A stretch of 64,000 nucleotides of DNA from Archivesica marissinica (GCA_014843695.1 CM026401.1:51911820-51975819); one strand, 5' to 3'. Shown: positions 11,528-25,834, counted from the stretch's first letter. Notes: a model not told the origin generated them from the sequence alone. Numbers and translations are program-made.

Positions 11528-11725
11528 CTAGTCATCGTCTTCGTTTAGCTCCAAACCCCTTTCAAGACGATCCAAACATTGCTGTATATATTTAAATACT
11601 TTTGTGCAAAGAGCTACATTGTTTGGGTTATTGTCAGGGTGCCATTTTAAAAGCAAACGTCTTACGATTTGTCGTCTTTCATGTTCTGTCTTTCGCCAAG
11701 CTTCACACGCAAATATGGTCTTACT
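11528..11725 (-). CDS. Sacsin-like J domain and C-terminus
   Basis: The minus-strand frame reads FACEAWRKTEHERRQ, IVRRLLLKWHPDNNPNN, ALCTKVFKYIQQCLDRL, then an acidic end (LELNEDDD) and TAG at 11528-11530. Helix II followed by the HPD loop (KWHPDNNP) is the signature of a J domain, which recruits Hsp70. In vertebrate sacsin a J domain also follows the third ATPase repeat. It lies 253 bp downstream of the giant exon's stop and in a different frame. A GT...AG 61-nt mini-intron (donor at the CTCTG|GTAACT junction) would join it in phase. Alternatively, two single-base losses (near 11800 and 11725) split one continuous reading; the intervening third-frame segment, KPLVTPDRRKRLMAGND then KEAYNKV, looks coding. 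No HEPN domain follows, unlike human sacsin. Confidence 0.8.
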   Translation of the reverse strand, partial: SKTIFACEAWRKTEHERRQIVRRLLLKWHPDNNPNNVALCTKVFKYIQQCLDRLERGLELNEDDD

Positions 11726-11780
11726 TTATTGTATGCTTCTTTATCGTTGCCTGCCATCAGACGCTTCCTCCTGTCTGGAG

Positions 11781-14700
11781 TTACCAGAGGCTTTTCCGTA
11801 CAAATTTAAAAAGTTGATATGCTTTTACCACAAGTGTACTCTCGGATCCATAGTCAATTTCATACTGTTGCATAAGTGGCAATGTGCTATTTTGTCCTAC
11901 TTTTCTGATAATGTGAACATATTTATAGATTGCCATTTCTTCATCAGACCCATCAACATCATTATCGGTATCGGCAGTATTATTGCTATGATTATCACCG
12001 TCGTCGTTTCTAGTGCCTTCTACACTGGATTCGTCGTCCAAATCTAGAGCAGGATCATCATCTTCCCATGCAATAAACTTATAGTCGTACTCATAGATAA
12101 CTCCACAATCATTATCCAGATACTTGTGATATTTTCTTGGAACAAAATCTCCTGGAGTTGGATTGGCCAGGCTATTATCAAGCACAATCTCAGTCTGGTA
12201 TTCTTCAATTTTTTCTTTACTCAGAAACAGACCAATGTTTTGCGGTGAATCCGACATGCCAACTATTTCCATGAGCACCACGAACTGTTCAACTCTTAAA
12301 CATTTATCTACAATACCATTGAGATAAATTGTGAGGTGCTTAGTAACGTTCTCACGCCATTTCACATCGGCTGTATCAAAATAAACACAAGCACTATTTG
12401 CATTTGTCTCTATATGAATGTCTTTCTTTTCATTGGTATTTTCAACCAATATTTCATTTCCCAATTTTCCATTTTCAATACACCGCAAAGCCAATTTGGT
12501 TTCGATTCCAGAGCAATGCCTGAATGTTAAGTTGTTCAAATATTTTACTATTTGATCTTCGTCAGTGCTGCTAAAGTGTCTCTTTTCCGATTTCCAAACA
12601 TGCCTAACCAGACGCAAGAATCCATACACAAAGTCATTACAATGAATGAACAATCCAAGTTCATGTGCACATCTCCCTTCCTTGCTTTGGATATTTTCAA
12701 GGATGACCCGTTCCATGCATATGTCGGTCAACAAATGTGGTCGATAGTTTGGGGATAGGTATTGCAAGCTTCCAATGCAATCCTCCATTCTAAGACGATA
12801 TTCATGAAACTTTTCAAATCCAACAAGATACACACAGTTTGTAGACGAACCTGTATTCAGCTTGGTTTGATAGTAGGCATTATTAGGTACGACCAGTGTC
12901 GTAGCATCTTCCAATGTGTTATTAGCACTCAACAGAAACAAGTGGTCACCTCGTATTGTTGTAGCTTCAGTTTCATGGGCAAGATATTTAAATAAGTGAC
13001 CCATTGCTTTGATTGCATCAGCTTGTTCATTTGGAATTAGTTCTGATTCACCGCTTTTGTCCCGTAAAGCTCGGAGTATAGATGCAAATGAATCACATGA
13101 GGGCACTGCTACTGCTCCCAAGAGTTGAAACATTTTTTTGTATCTTACATACATGTCTGGAACTTGTTTAAAATATGGTGGTATTTCCTCTACTTTCTGG
13201 CATGATAACACCACTCTCTGAGCAGCGACAATCATCTTTTCTTCCGGATAGTAAACGATTGGTACATTCTGCAATGGGAGAAAATGCTCTTTATTAAACA
13301 TATTTTCTTGGTAAAATATCTGCAAAGCCTCATATATATCTGCCATGATACGTGGTAGCATTGTATGACATTCTGTAGTTTGTATGCCAATAGTTTCCTC
13401 TAGAGCTCGTCCAATGTGTTCGCAGTGTTGTACGTACATCCTAAGACTTGGTTTTCGAACTATTTTCAGCTTTTTAATAATTGTCTCAGCCAAACGTGTC
13501 GGATCTGCTTGGCGTGGAAGTATGTTAGCTACTGTCCATGAAATATTTTGTGAATTTGTCACAACCGCCCCCTCAAAGCATATCAGTTTGTGACAGTTGA
13601 ATTGTTGCTTGATCGAAGACAAAGTTTTATTCACGGTGAGTGGTGTAACAAAACTGATTTTAGCAAGTTCACTGAACGAATCTTGTTTGAAAAATTCTTT
13701 GTCCATGTAGATCAGCGCTCTTGTTAATAACTTGGACTCCTCTAGAACGTCTTTCGACAATGCGTCTGATTCACCCTTTTCATGAACTGCTCTAGCGAAG
13801 CGCTCAAATAGTTGTATTGTCATTCTCACAATTAAGCCTATCATTTTGAACATTTTTAAAATGTTGTATGTTCGGAGAACCGGTGGCACAAGTTCAACCT
13901 CTGTGCACATTCGCCTGAAAACTAAGTGATCCGGATCAAACAGTTTACATACACTAACTCTCGTGTGGTTAACTGTTTCAATGAAACGAGTGTTCCGTAA
14001 CTTTGAAAGTAGCTCACAGTTCGTATCGTCTTCTACGTCAATGTGCTGACTTAAAAATTCCAAATGCATATAAAGAGATGCTCTCTGAAATGTTTTCTGT
14101 TTCGGTATTACATACTGTGCATACACCTGTATTACCGAAAGTTTCCTTATCAACAAGTACTTGAAAAGATGTTCACACTCGGTGTCATACAGAAAGAGTA
14201 CACTCACTTTCTCAGCTAAATCTTCAAGCCCTTCCTTTGGCAGATCTCTCGGAACAATGCAAATGTTGTCATACATTTTAAGAGCCAGGCGTTTTCCAAA
14301 GTGTGACACAAACAGAGGCATACCTTTCAATTTATCCTGGACATTTGACGATGGGGTAACACTTAGATAATCATTGACATACCTAAGTATTGCAAGCGCT
14401 TGTTCGTCGGATAATGTTGCAGTTGCCAATTTATCGACATTTAAATGTAGACATTCAATTACCGCCAATGGATTTTGAATATTGGGAATTTGCTCAAGTA
14501 ACAGTTCACAGTAGCTTATACTAGTACCACTCGTCGGCTGAATTGTATTGAGACAATCTTTATCAATTTGTAGTAAGTTCAGAGTTTTCAGAGCTGAATA
14601 TAAAACACGATTGCTGACAAAGCTTTCAAGCGCAATAATAATTGTGATTTTGCAAGCTGGAACAAGGAAATGATCTTGCGTGGATGATTCAACTGCTGGA

Positions 14701-17700
14701 ATCAGTGGTATGTACTTAATCATTTCTAGTTGTTGACGAATAACTGAACACCTGGCATCTGATTGATATGACGGCAGTTGATAGGTGAAGAATTTCCAGA
14801 ACATCTGAATCCACGAAACTTCGGGGCTTGTTCTATCCCATGCCATCTGTGCAGTATTGTTGTGTTCAATCTGGCTGGTCTCTTTCACAAGCTCCACAAA
14901 TTGCCGTAATTTGAACGATTGTAAAGCACCATGTGAACTAGTGTTATAGTTTGGAATTGCGATATGAAGAACACGTGAAATACTTCCATGTAAGAATATG
15001 TGCAATTTTGTTGGAAACAACTGATAGAAGCAACCTCTTTCTTCAACAAAAAAGAAACTATTCATTGGGACTGTGCGTACCACGTTGTCTTGTGTCACCA
15101 TCAATGGTACTTGTTTCAAATTGTCTATGAAACTATGTACGCTCTGCAAACAATACTTCAAAACAACTGCAGCATTTCTAATAATTTCCAGTGGTGTTTG
15201 ACCAATGTGGTTTCCTGCTTCAAGCTTGCAGTTACTGGTGCTAGACAACGTTTGTATGTTTGGCACACAGATGAAATTGATAACATGTTCTGGCTTCAAA
15301 CATACCATTGCAACATCTGATGCTTCCATCGAAGACTTTATTTCATCTCTAACAAAAACTATCCGCATACCGATCCTTCGTAAAATGCTGTTGAAATCAG
15401 ACGCGTCGTTATTGGCCTTGTTGACATCAGATTCGGCGTTGATATATGCCGGGAAGTTTGATCCTGGAATATTCAGTGATGTCCATGACAAACTCGTCAT
15501 TGGTATCGTGTTTGGTTTACCACACGCAACAGCGTTTCTGGTAATTTTTTGCATGGGAAGAAAATCAATATTTTTCATGACTAGCTCCTGGTAGATGCCA
15601 CGCATTAGGTGTTTCCAGTATAAATCAGATACCTTGTCCTTCAATGGAAATAATGTTTGATAATCGGCCAAAGTATCATCAACAATCTTCGACTGTATGC
15701 TCTTGCTTGTGAGATGTTGAAAGAGTTTGCTTTTAGTGTAGTCGAGAAGACACACATAACTCTGTGAAATGACTTGATCTAACAACGTCAAATTCCATAC
15801 TGTTTTGATGCATGATTCAGTATTCTCCGACTTCCAAAGGGTTCTTCTTGTTTCGTGGTCCAAAGCGAAATACCCATGTACATGAACAGGAAGTCCTGTT
15901 TCTATCGGTAATGGCAAAAAACAGAATGCTTTGCCAGTTGATCTTTTATCGAGTAGCAACTTCTCTACAGAGTTGTACGGGTCTTTAACCGCTTTCTGTT
16001 TGTCTATGTGCAGAGCCAGACCTCCATGTGGCAGAAGTCCGAGTTTGCCGTTTAGATATCCACTTCTAACTATATCAGGAACCGAGTCGGAATCGTTGAA
16101 CCCCAGTGTTTGGACGACTATATAATCCGCCGTGCATACTGCATGTTTGCGTTGTGTAATTACGGACATCTCATAGAAAGAGGAACGTTGTGGTAGCTTT
16201 AAAACATCTTCTCGCTTCCGTTTAAAAACATGACACATGTTTTCTTGATACTGAACAAACGTAGCACGACCGCCGTCATCAATATCTGTCATTTTCACAT
16301 CAACACAAAAATCTTCAGAAATTCCATTTGCATTGTACGTAGATACTCGAACTTTTCTTAAATGTTTAAGAAATAACATAGCCTCAGTCAGATCGTTGCA
16401 AAACACATCCAATAGGTTTGATATATCTACCATTTCCATCGCCTCTTTCTTTATGTCTGATATTCTGGCCATATCTTTCGTTCGCAACGGAAATCTGTAT
16501 ACTGTTCCTCTTTCTCCATTTATCAGTATTTCTTCATGGTAACCGCTCATCATATCGCTGTGCGTTCGTCTTAACAAACTGACGTTTTTAAAGCGTTTAC
16601 CAGGCTTTCGTCTACTAACATTTGGTAGGTATATCGCTAGAGGATCGAAAAAACAAACAGTTTCTCCATTTTCGATATCACCACCTTTTGTATAAAATGA
16701 AGGAGCGTCAGTCAAATTGTAGACAGCATTAAATCCCACACCATATCGACCGGATTTTGATGGATCGTCTGCTTTGTTTCCTCTTCCTAACTTTGTTATC
16801 CCTTTCAAGTCATCATTTGAGAAGGCGCTGTCATTATATACTACTAATGCAGGTCCCTGCAAAGGAGATACTTGCTTGTCTACTATATTGTCTGTCGGGT
16901 GAGTGGTGTAATCCTTTAGAAAGTGTATTTCTGTAGCATGAGCATCATCCGCATTTTGCATTAGTTCCTTGAATATTCCCGAATCGCACGGATATCCTTC
17001 AACGAGTGTCCGCAAACGATTGACTAATGGTTCATCTTGGTAAAAGTCTTCTATATCGTCCGTAGTTTCGTCAAGATTGTGAAATAGTTGTGTCTTTACT
17101 CCGAAATATTTGGCTAAGTCTGATGAAAATGAACCATGTGCGTAGATCATGGAATCAAGCTTTTCCGTTTCGTCATACCTGGCATAAAGGCACATTGTTG
17201 AACATTCTTGCAATATGCCATGCTCATCAGGGCCATATATAGCACGTATGTCCTTCTCTATAATATTTTCCAGTTCAAAACGTCGTCGACTCGATGCACT
17301 ATTATTTTGAACACTATTTTGCAGACATGTTAGTACATTAATCAGTGGAGCGATTTCGGGCTCATTTAAAGGTGTGCCATTCTTTTCGTCTGTAATAAGT
17401 TGAAGAATTATGGCAAAACTGTAAGGCTGAAATATATCAGCGATTCCTAAACACTGATGCAACTTCGTACAAGACTTCATTGGCGAATCATCCAGACTAT
17501 ACAAATGTGGCTTACAGTCACGATAACACTTCTTTGCAACCTTTGAAGGAAACACGAACGCACGTGCAGTAAATACAATTGCCTTATGCTTAAGTTTATT
17601 TGCTAAGCATTCAACAGAAACTTCTAACCCACATGCAGTGTCCAAGTGCACATAAATATCCTGCAAAATCCCTGAAATTGTATGCAGCAATCTGGTGTCT

Positions 17701-20700
17701 GATGTGTCTTCGTATGAAGATGCAATTGTTTCTAGTTGTTGAGCAACAAATGCAACTTCAATATCGGACTTTTCTATGCCATTCATACCAATGGACTTTA
17801 GTAAGTTCTTCAATGACCTTCTAGGTAGAGTGCACATCCGATCTTCAAATATGAAAGCTATACAACCAACAATGCGCCCACAGTCACTGTAGTAGACATT
17901 GCAAGCGCGGTCGAAATGCGTTTGTGGGGGTGCTGACTGTACTAATTCAGCACTTTTCGATGATTGACGGTTTTTATGCAATTTACACTTTTTGCCTGCT
18001 TTTAAGGTAGACAACATTTCAGCATGCCACTCGAAAGGCCAACCAGGCGGTTTTGACATCACTGGTATGAATCTGATCTGTTGAAGATCAGATATGACAG
18101 CCTCATGTTTCTCAATATATTCATTAAGATAAGACAGTAAGCAACCGGATCGTTTTATTGCATACTCGGAACATTTTTTGTTCAAATCTTCGATCGTTTG
18201 TGCTCTGTCTACGACAAGACTATCAGGCAGGACATCATGCATCAAGCCGATCCTTCTCAATTTATCCTGTAGATATCTTTCCGTAAACTTATTCGCAGGG
18301 AAGAAGCCATCAGATAATCCAAACAATGGAGCTAATCCAGAGTCTGTGTCAATTAATTCGTTCGGCCGCTTAAGATATCCATGAGGTGTTGATGGTATGC
18401 ATTTATTTGACTTCAGCCACGTATCCACATTATTATCCTGTAGTTCCACAGCATATTCCAAAAGCAGGTTTCTCTTTTCCACCATACCTGCATCATCTCC
18501 AAATTTCTCTAGATTTGGCAAGAAGTATTTAAGTAAGAACTGTGTGTCAGAAACCGTTCTTTTGGTTATTAATGTAGTATCTGCATGCCGCAGCAATACA
18601 TAGACGTCATCTGGAATTTCTACAACAAATTCTGTAAGCATCGATAACACATCGAATGCAATTTCTCCAACACTAGATGTTCGAAATGTTCTTTCAATAA
18701 AGACGCATCGTGATATGTCAAACCAATGTCCATCCTTCTCAAAAACGTTGTATGTTTCTGGCTGTACGACACGCTTATAAAAGGAATGTGATAAACAATC
18801 CAGCAGTTCAGCGGTTTCATAACGTGGCCACAGCTGCTCATATGTGTAACTTTGTAAACAACCAACGGTGTGCAACTTTTCTAGTAAGTACAATAGCGAT
18901 TGTGATACCGGGTCTGTTAAAAGGCATTCATTCCATTCCTTCATCTTCGCGTTTTTATCATCCTCAGTAGACGTTCTCAATTGTCTTCTGTCTGGTGTCA
19001 CCGTGAATTGACTGTTAACATGAAATGGAAATCTGTGCGTTATTGGTAAGGGCAGAAAGAAAAATAAATGGCCCGTTCTATAAAATCCTTCCGAAACTCT
19101 ATTTAATGGAAAAACCTCCAGCGATTTATTTTGAGATGATATAGCTCTGGGATCATTTATTGGAATCGCAACAGCACCGAGTGGTAAAGCTCCTTTTTCG
19201 ACATCTGTCAGCTGAATAGTCTTTTCGTTAGTACCAGTTGCCCAACTGACTAACCAGTCACATTTGGTTTCCACAATATTATTGTGAATTTGAAATCTTG
19301 ACTCTGTATGTTTTCGTATTTCGATAGAAATTTGATCAAGTACTCGGAGTGGACTTCTCGCTAAGGACTTGCTCTTCTTTCGGCGTGAGGCTTCGATAAG
19401 TACAGGTGTATTGTCAATGGTGGCAGGTATCAATCTTGTTGTTTTCTTATACATTTCAAAGAGCAGGTTCGCATTCAATGGATTCGTTTCTGATTTTGGA
19501 ATATGTAGGAGTTTAAACTCAACTACATTTTGATTGAATAAATACATGTTTGCTGCCATCGTCATTATCTTTTCAAATAAAGTGCTTACCTCTGTGGGAG
19601 TGTATACAATATCGCTAATATCACTAGCTCTATTCCTAAGAGGTAATCGAAACAATGTTCCATTAAAGTATGGTGGCGAACTCTCTGTAATATTACAGTT
19701 GAACACACCTTCATATGGCTTAAATTGGTTTTTAAGTTTTTTCATCATCTGCAGGTTTCTCATTATTCTGAAATTTATTCGCAATCCTGGATTCCTTCCG
19801 GGTAATGCTTTTCCCAGGTATGACATATGTGGGTCAAACATAACTATATTTTCACCTGATACGAAACTGGGAACATCCGTAATGTTGTACACAGAACAAA
19901 ATCCTAGTCCAAACTTCCCGATTTTATCTGAGTCGTCTTCTTTTGTCGCTCCACTTAACTTTGTTATGTTTTTGAAATCTGCTTCGGTAAATTTTGCATC
20001 ATTGTAAGCCCAAATAGCTGGTCCTTGGCATTCGGCCATACCCTCACTTAACAACTGCGTTTTGGCATCGTTGTTTTCTCTCTCGTCAAACAATAGACAG
20101 AGCTTAGTCGCACCAGCATCATCTGCATTTTGGAATAACTCTTTTGCTACAGAAAATCCATCGACGTATCCTTCTTTCAATAGATTTCGTAAACGCCTGG
20201 TAAGCGGCTCCTCCTGTCCCCATTCCTCGAATGCCTCAGTCTCTGACAGCATTTGTTGGCGTAGTGATGGAACACCCAAGCACTCTGCTGTTGCTAAAGG
20301 AACGTCAGGATGTACGTAATATATGTCGTCATCTAATTGAAAGTCCAAATCTTTCAACCACTGTGTATCACAAAACGTGCATTGTTTTGCTGGTACCAGT
20401 TGCAGGCAGTCATTTTCTTGCAGAGTCGGAAAATACAGTTGCATTTCTCTGCCATCTATGTCGTCAACATAATTCTGTTTGATCTTGTTAAGGATACCAA
20501 TTGATAAGTCCCGCAAAGCTTTATCCGAACTATTTTTGTTCGCACTTTCAGCTTCACATTTGATCCGGTGCAAAGTATCTATATACATATCAAACTCCAG
20601 AGACTTTCTACATCCTAAGCGAATGAAAAACTCTGCCAGGTGCTGTGTTTCAGTCGGGAGTGCGTGTAAAAATGGCTTCATATCTATGTCCCCATCTAGT

Positions 20701-22444
20701 ATTTCTGCATAGATATGCTGTGGAGCCTGAAATGCATTTCCGTCAAAAACAAAATTACTCATATAAGCAAAATGGTCTCGAACAACATCTCGTACTTCTT
20801 CTGTGGTGCACTCATCTTGATTTGCGAGCCATTCATATACAGCTGTAATCACTGGGAGGTATGTGGATTTGTTTTTCGGCTGATAATTTTGAACAACACT
20901 GTAGAGGTGTTCTATAACATTCAACACTTTAGGTTGAATCTCCCATCCAAATATGCTTGATACTTTTGGATAGTTTTTGCAGTCAATCATTACTGTAATG
21001 GATCCAATCAATAAACTATATTTACCGGATTTCACTTCTGAGGGCATGCATAACAGTACATCAGATTTGGTCATTCTGTTCTTTAATGGTAAACAACGGG
21101 GATAATTACCACAATTATCTTCCTCCACGATGATGCATCTTTTGTTAGTAATATTGTCCTTTTGGACAAGGTCATCTCTCTCATTCATGATACTAAGTAG
21201 AGCATAACATTTATCTGTGTCGACTTCGGTCGTATCCAATGCCATTTCGTGAACCTGAGAACATATATGATCAATGTCCTTACTAGTTAAGTCTTTAGCT
21301 GTCTTAAGTCCTAGTTTTCTCAGTCTCATAACATACAATAAGTCCTGTTCGTTTTCAGTGTCCACGTTCGGAAACACGTCTTCGTTCCTGAACAAATCTG
21401 ATAACAGCTTATCTGTAGGATCAAACAACTTATTCGGTTTGCAAAAATGCCCATCCGTACATTGTTGGAATGATATGTCACTCAATGTCTCCTGAACGTC
21501 AACATAGTTGAAATGTTCTCCGTTGGTTATAATCCAGTATATGAATTTCTGTATCTCGTTTGAATTGTATTCATCAACTTTCCTCAGAGTGAGTCTTACT
21601 AACTCTAGCTCAGAAATAAAATTGGCCTCCAGATACTTCGAAAATATTTTTTCTTGGTTCGAATTCAACATTATCATTCTCTTTGGAAATCGGATCGGAA
21701 ACTGGGTACCGTCAAATATACCACATTCCTGCTCAAGGGAAACAATCTCACTTTCTGTCATGGAGACATGACCTCTGAATAATCGGAGCTTACGGAGTTT
21801 TTCTGCACCCTTCTTTCCAATCTGGGTGTGTATTCGCTCGGAGATAAATGCCAGAAACGCCGCACTACCATCGTCCGTAGATTCACTGTTGAATCGTTCA
21901 ATCTGTTCGTCACCGATACGAGCCAAAAGTGCAATTATACTTTCGCTTGTATCGTCATGCAAGAACGGACTGACAAGACCAGTGTCCAGTCCTTCGGGAA
22001 AATGTTCGATTAGTGAAATTGACAAGAGTTCGAAACATCGGTGGATCAGTTCCTTGTCACAAACACTGCTAAATGAAGACATGTGAAACAGTGGTGCATT
22101 AAGCGACAAAAGCGAGAACTGAGACACACTCGACCATTCACTGTCTGATACAAGTGGAAATAGCGGAATTTCACTGAACATTTCTATTGAATTCCGAAAC
22201 TTGCTTTGTATCAAATTCCAAATACCTCTAACCCACGGTTTCCATTGATCAGCGTCAGGATTGGTTACATGGATCCTGCCCAGATTGACGTCAAATACAT
22301 CGTTAAGGATATCCGCTATCATTCTTACAGCTGCTTCATCTGTAAGTCTGCCGAGGCAATACTCGCCTGAAAGGCAATGTAGTTCTTTAATTTCTACTTC
22401 GAACAGTACACAAACTGTAGAATATTTAGACGATAATGTTATTC
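11781..22444 (-). CDS. SACS: Sacsin-like giant exon (ATPase modules 2 and 3)
   Basis: Main exon of a sacsin-like chaperone, a cytosolic protein family linked to Hsp70 and intermediate-filament/mitochondrial quality control in vertebrates. The frame is open for about 3,550 codons. It holds two further GHKL (HSP90-like) ATPase modules. Module 2 shows ELFQNADDAGAT near residue 781 and GKFGLGFCSVYN near 857. Module 3 shows ELMQNADDAHAT near 1840 and GRYGVGFNAVYN near 1913. Each keeps the N-box Glu/Asn/Asp and the glycine-rich loop. Long sacsin-repeat regions follow each module, and an acidic linker (EDDDPALDLDDES and after) lies near residue 3480. The start is set at 22444 because the upstream exon leaves one base and the CTAG|GA acceptor supplies two; the frame is open to 22490. 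A single exon of this size is also typical of vertebrate SACS. The stop (TAA, 11781) precedes the J domain, so the annotated end is doubtful. Confidence 0.93.
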
Positions 22445-24196
22445 CTAGTAATGATAGGCTAGCAATAATGTCAGAAATCTGTGATAACAACTAGCACGTA
22501 TTAAGAATAATACCGCGTCGAACAAAAAATACAGTACACAGTGGGAACAGTTGCAGAGGTAAAGACATGAATGTTATGGTGCACTATTACAATTTTGGGC
22601 TTAACATTAATTTCATATTATTTTAAGCAACATATCACATGATGGGTATCAGTGCCGTAGGTCTCTCACCAAAGTCTTAGCAGGGCAACATATCAACGTG
22701 AGAAGTGGTATATACATTTTTAAGATAGCCGCTGTGGAGGCCATGCCTGGAGGTTATAAAGCTTTTCTCCAATCTCAAAACTCAGTCTCAAGCGTTTGAT
22801 TGGTTCAGCAGACAGTAACACTCAGAATCAACCAATCAGATCACTTGAGCTTGAGATCTGAGAAAAGTTTTATAACCTCAGGGCCATATTTGGATATGGG
22901 ATTGGAGAGCTTTTTTTTATTATCTAGTTTTGAGTTTTGATATAGTAGCTGACACTATGCCCCACATCAAGTTGTGTTATAACTGGCACATCTGTTTCAG
23001 AAGAGATGTCATTTGAAAGAATCTGGACGCACGCAAGCCGGGCTTGACGGTTTATGCTATCCTGTGATATACATATGTGTGACGTGCAATGTTTTTAAAA
23101 TTCTGTTTTGAAATGATGTGATCGGTGAAATGCCTATGAAATTTAGAGGGATTGTTTGCTTGGTGCGCGATATTGGGTAGGTGGACCGTTATAAAATAAA
23201 ACATAGAGGACCACCATGTCCCTGGTATGCTCACCGAATATTAACATGATACGATATAAAAAGGAGCTGAAGGAGTTAATTAGACATATGCAGACAGAGC
23301 TTGTTGTTTGACATTCCAATTTAAACATGTGTTTTGGTTGGTGGAGAACTCCTGTCCGTAGAACCACCGACCATCCGCAAGCCCGCTGTATAGCTTCCTC
23401 ACATTCAAAACACCATGTGTGATATGAACCTACTGTGGGGCAAGTGGTTTGGTTTTCAGTTTTGAACCACTTTCGCTCTTTTCCTCCATTTATCCTGATG
23501 CTCCATATTAAGTTTCACAAACGATTGTAAATTTTCAAGATGACTGTCAGCTAACTATATTTAGATATCAGATCTAAACTATTTTGAATTTATGTCAATA
23601 CTTGATTTACTGGTTGCCGCAATGTTCCATGCAACGATTCATCAAATTTGACTAAGCAGTTAAGTCAAACAAATTTTTAGGAGAAGTCGGAAATAGATAT
23701 TCGAAACTGACGAATTGGTTGAACACAGTTAGCAGTCGTTGATCTCCTACATTGCCACGATGCTCAACACCAAGTTTCAGAAATATTGACAAGGATGTTC
23801 CGTTGATGTCGCGTCGCATGTACCTACGTACTTACTCATGCATGCACCAACGGACGTACGTCGGACATATTGTAGTTGGTTACCAATGAGATACAATGAT
23901 AGACGGAACACACCAGAGATGCAACAAAACAAGGTGTGCATGTCCTAGTGATAAATTCGCATTCTACGGTTGTTAAGGCAGTTGTGGCTTGTCTTAATTT
24001 CAAAATACCCCAATGTGACAGTACTACACCAAATGCGTTCATCTAGCGCAGTTTCCTTATTTAATGTAAGTGTTATGTTCATACTAAGTTAACACATATG
24101 TAGATGACTACTTTATAAAATTTTATATTATAAAAGTTTATCAGCATATTATCAGCATGTATATTTTTTAAAATGTACTTCAGTAAAGGTACATAC
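22445..24196. other. Sacsin-like gene intron
   Basis: Lies between the exons ending at 24197 and starting at 22444. It contains the CCAAT-bearing MITE at 22749-22880. At 23335-23400 there is a dispersed repeat sharing GAACCACCGACC and TTCCTCA motifs with 51770-51905. No further exon is needed by phase and none was seen. Confidence 0.6.
22749..22880. mobile_element. MITE, GGTTATAAA-ended foldback (copy 1)
   Basis: Ends are inverted: GGTTATAAAGCTTTTCTC on the left and GAAAAGTTTTATAACC on the right. Most of the interior also pairs, including TGATTGGTT against AACCAATCA, so the whole element can fold into one hairpin. Copies 2 and 3 are at 34556-34711 and 34903-35034. Confidence 0.75.
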
Positions 24197-25834
24197 CTGT
24201 TTCAACAATAGTTCTCAAAAGTTCTGTTATTTTTGGCCTCAGATTTGTGGAGACAAAATTTCCTTTCTTTCCGGGAAAGATATCAGTAACATCTTGGGAT
24301 TCTAAGAATATGTCTTCTCCAGCAGAGAATGTGACAAATGTTCCATCTTCAAGTGGCACCAATTCCAAAGCCCCAATCCCGTCGTCAGAAGGAGCATATA
24401 GGATAAACTCGATCAGATCTTGCTTTTGTTCGAAGTCCAGCTTCTTGTAAGAGTAGTTGTTTTTCATGTGAGATTTCAGAAATGCAGGTGTGATGTACAC
24501 CAATGTAGCACCACTACTTTCCAGAGCATCAGTCACGTATTCAGGAACTCTAACAACGTTGACTTTGTCCGCGACTAGAAGATCAAACACTGTCGCTTGG
24601 CATGTCTGACTAATATGTGTATATACATGGAAGTTTGAATATACTGCTTCCACTGCACGGATCCAGTTTCCATCCTCTTGTTCTGAAAATATAATGTTTT
24701 GCTCTTTACACAAATTTGCAACTTCATGTCCTAATTCTGTCCAATGCTGATCGACTAGCGGCAACTCCGGAATTGTATTGTACACAGCTTTCACAGCATG
24801 TTCTGGGTTTCGCTCTTCCTGGCTCAAATTGATCATTTCATCAATAAGTTTACTATATGCATCTGGAAAGATTTCTGATTTAAGTGAGATATTCCATTCT
24901 ATTTTTGGATCTCCCTGTGCATTGGAACTATCATCTTGGTCCGGCCATCTAATTTGCCTTCTATTTTGACTTAAGGCGAAGAAGGCATTTAAATGTACAG
25001 GTAACCCCGTCGTGGATGTACTCTCTTGCGGTAAAGGCTGATAACAAAACACGTGCCCTGAGGTACTGTTGTATTCGCTTGTTTCACTAATAGGAGCAGC
25101 TAAGCCAACAATATGCGGATAACCTAAATCTTCGTCTTGCATTAGTTCTTTCATTCTCGTTGAGATTTCACCACCCTTTAAATAGTTCAAGATCAGCCAG
25201 CGAGATTTGGCTACTTTTGTTTCTTCTGATGTACATTTCCATTCCGTATGGACTGTTGCATTGAACACCCAGTGAATAGATTCACTTGGCACGTTGTTGC
25301 CTATTTCCTTAAGCTCACGTAGAAATGCCTTTCTCTTCTGAACCAGGTCATCATGCTTGTTGCTGATTTTCACTGTGTAACATGCAGTATCTTTTCCAAA
25401 ATTCATTTGCTCAAGTTCGGAGTTACGCTCGTGTGTTTTTGTCATGGTGTTTGCCAATATGTCGTCCACATGGTGATGATTAACGTACAGTTGGACAGTA
25501 CATATCGTCTTCAGAAATATCAGACTTCTATTTGATTCAGTTAGAAAGGCTTGTAATAGATTCAACACTTGATCTTCTGGGTATATGTTATTTGAAAGCG
25601 GGGACGGTGTTTGTCGTAGAGGAAACCAAAACATCGTGCCCTCAAATGTTCCTTTATCGAGTGCATTTTCAGAAAATCCAAATGTTCCTCCTAACGTATC
25701 CATGTAATCAGGATAGTTAAGTCGATGCCATTTCTTCAGATTCACCAATTTCACCATGACACATATTCGTCCAGATTCACGTGCGTGTGGATTGATGAAT
25801 AACGCATACTCACCGCTGATTATACACGGATAAT
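24197..25834 (-). CDS. SACS: Sacsin-like exon (first repeat region)
   Basis: The exon opens after TTTTCAG with DYPCIISGEYALFINPH, which continues the GHKL ATPase fold from the previous exon (vertebrate sacsin has an equivalent D-x-P-C-I-x-S-G segment). About 545 codons follow through KGTFEGTMFWFPLRQ, FCYQPLPQES and GLPVHLNAFFALSQNRRQ. The last two are the conserved end of a sacsin ATPase/repeat module, and the same motifs recur in modules 2 and 3 of the giant exon. It ends ...LRTIVET with the donor G|GTATGT at 24197. Entry phase (two bases) fits the exon at 28566 and exit phase (one base) fits an acceptor at 22444. No internal stop. Confidence 0.92.

Noticed and set aside
22445..22490. Start of the sacsin giant exon at 22490 as a translation start
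   Set aside because: The codon there is TTG, directly preceded by a stop, and the phase of the upstream exon (24197) matches an acceptor at 22444. An acceptor at CACAG (22479) is attractive but gives the wrong phase.
11604..22494. Many plus-strand frames of 60-157 codons opposite the sacsin exon
   Set aside because: They are antisense shadows of a single long coding exon, with no motifs or splice logic of their own.
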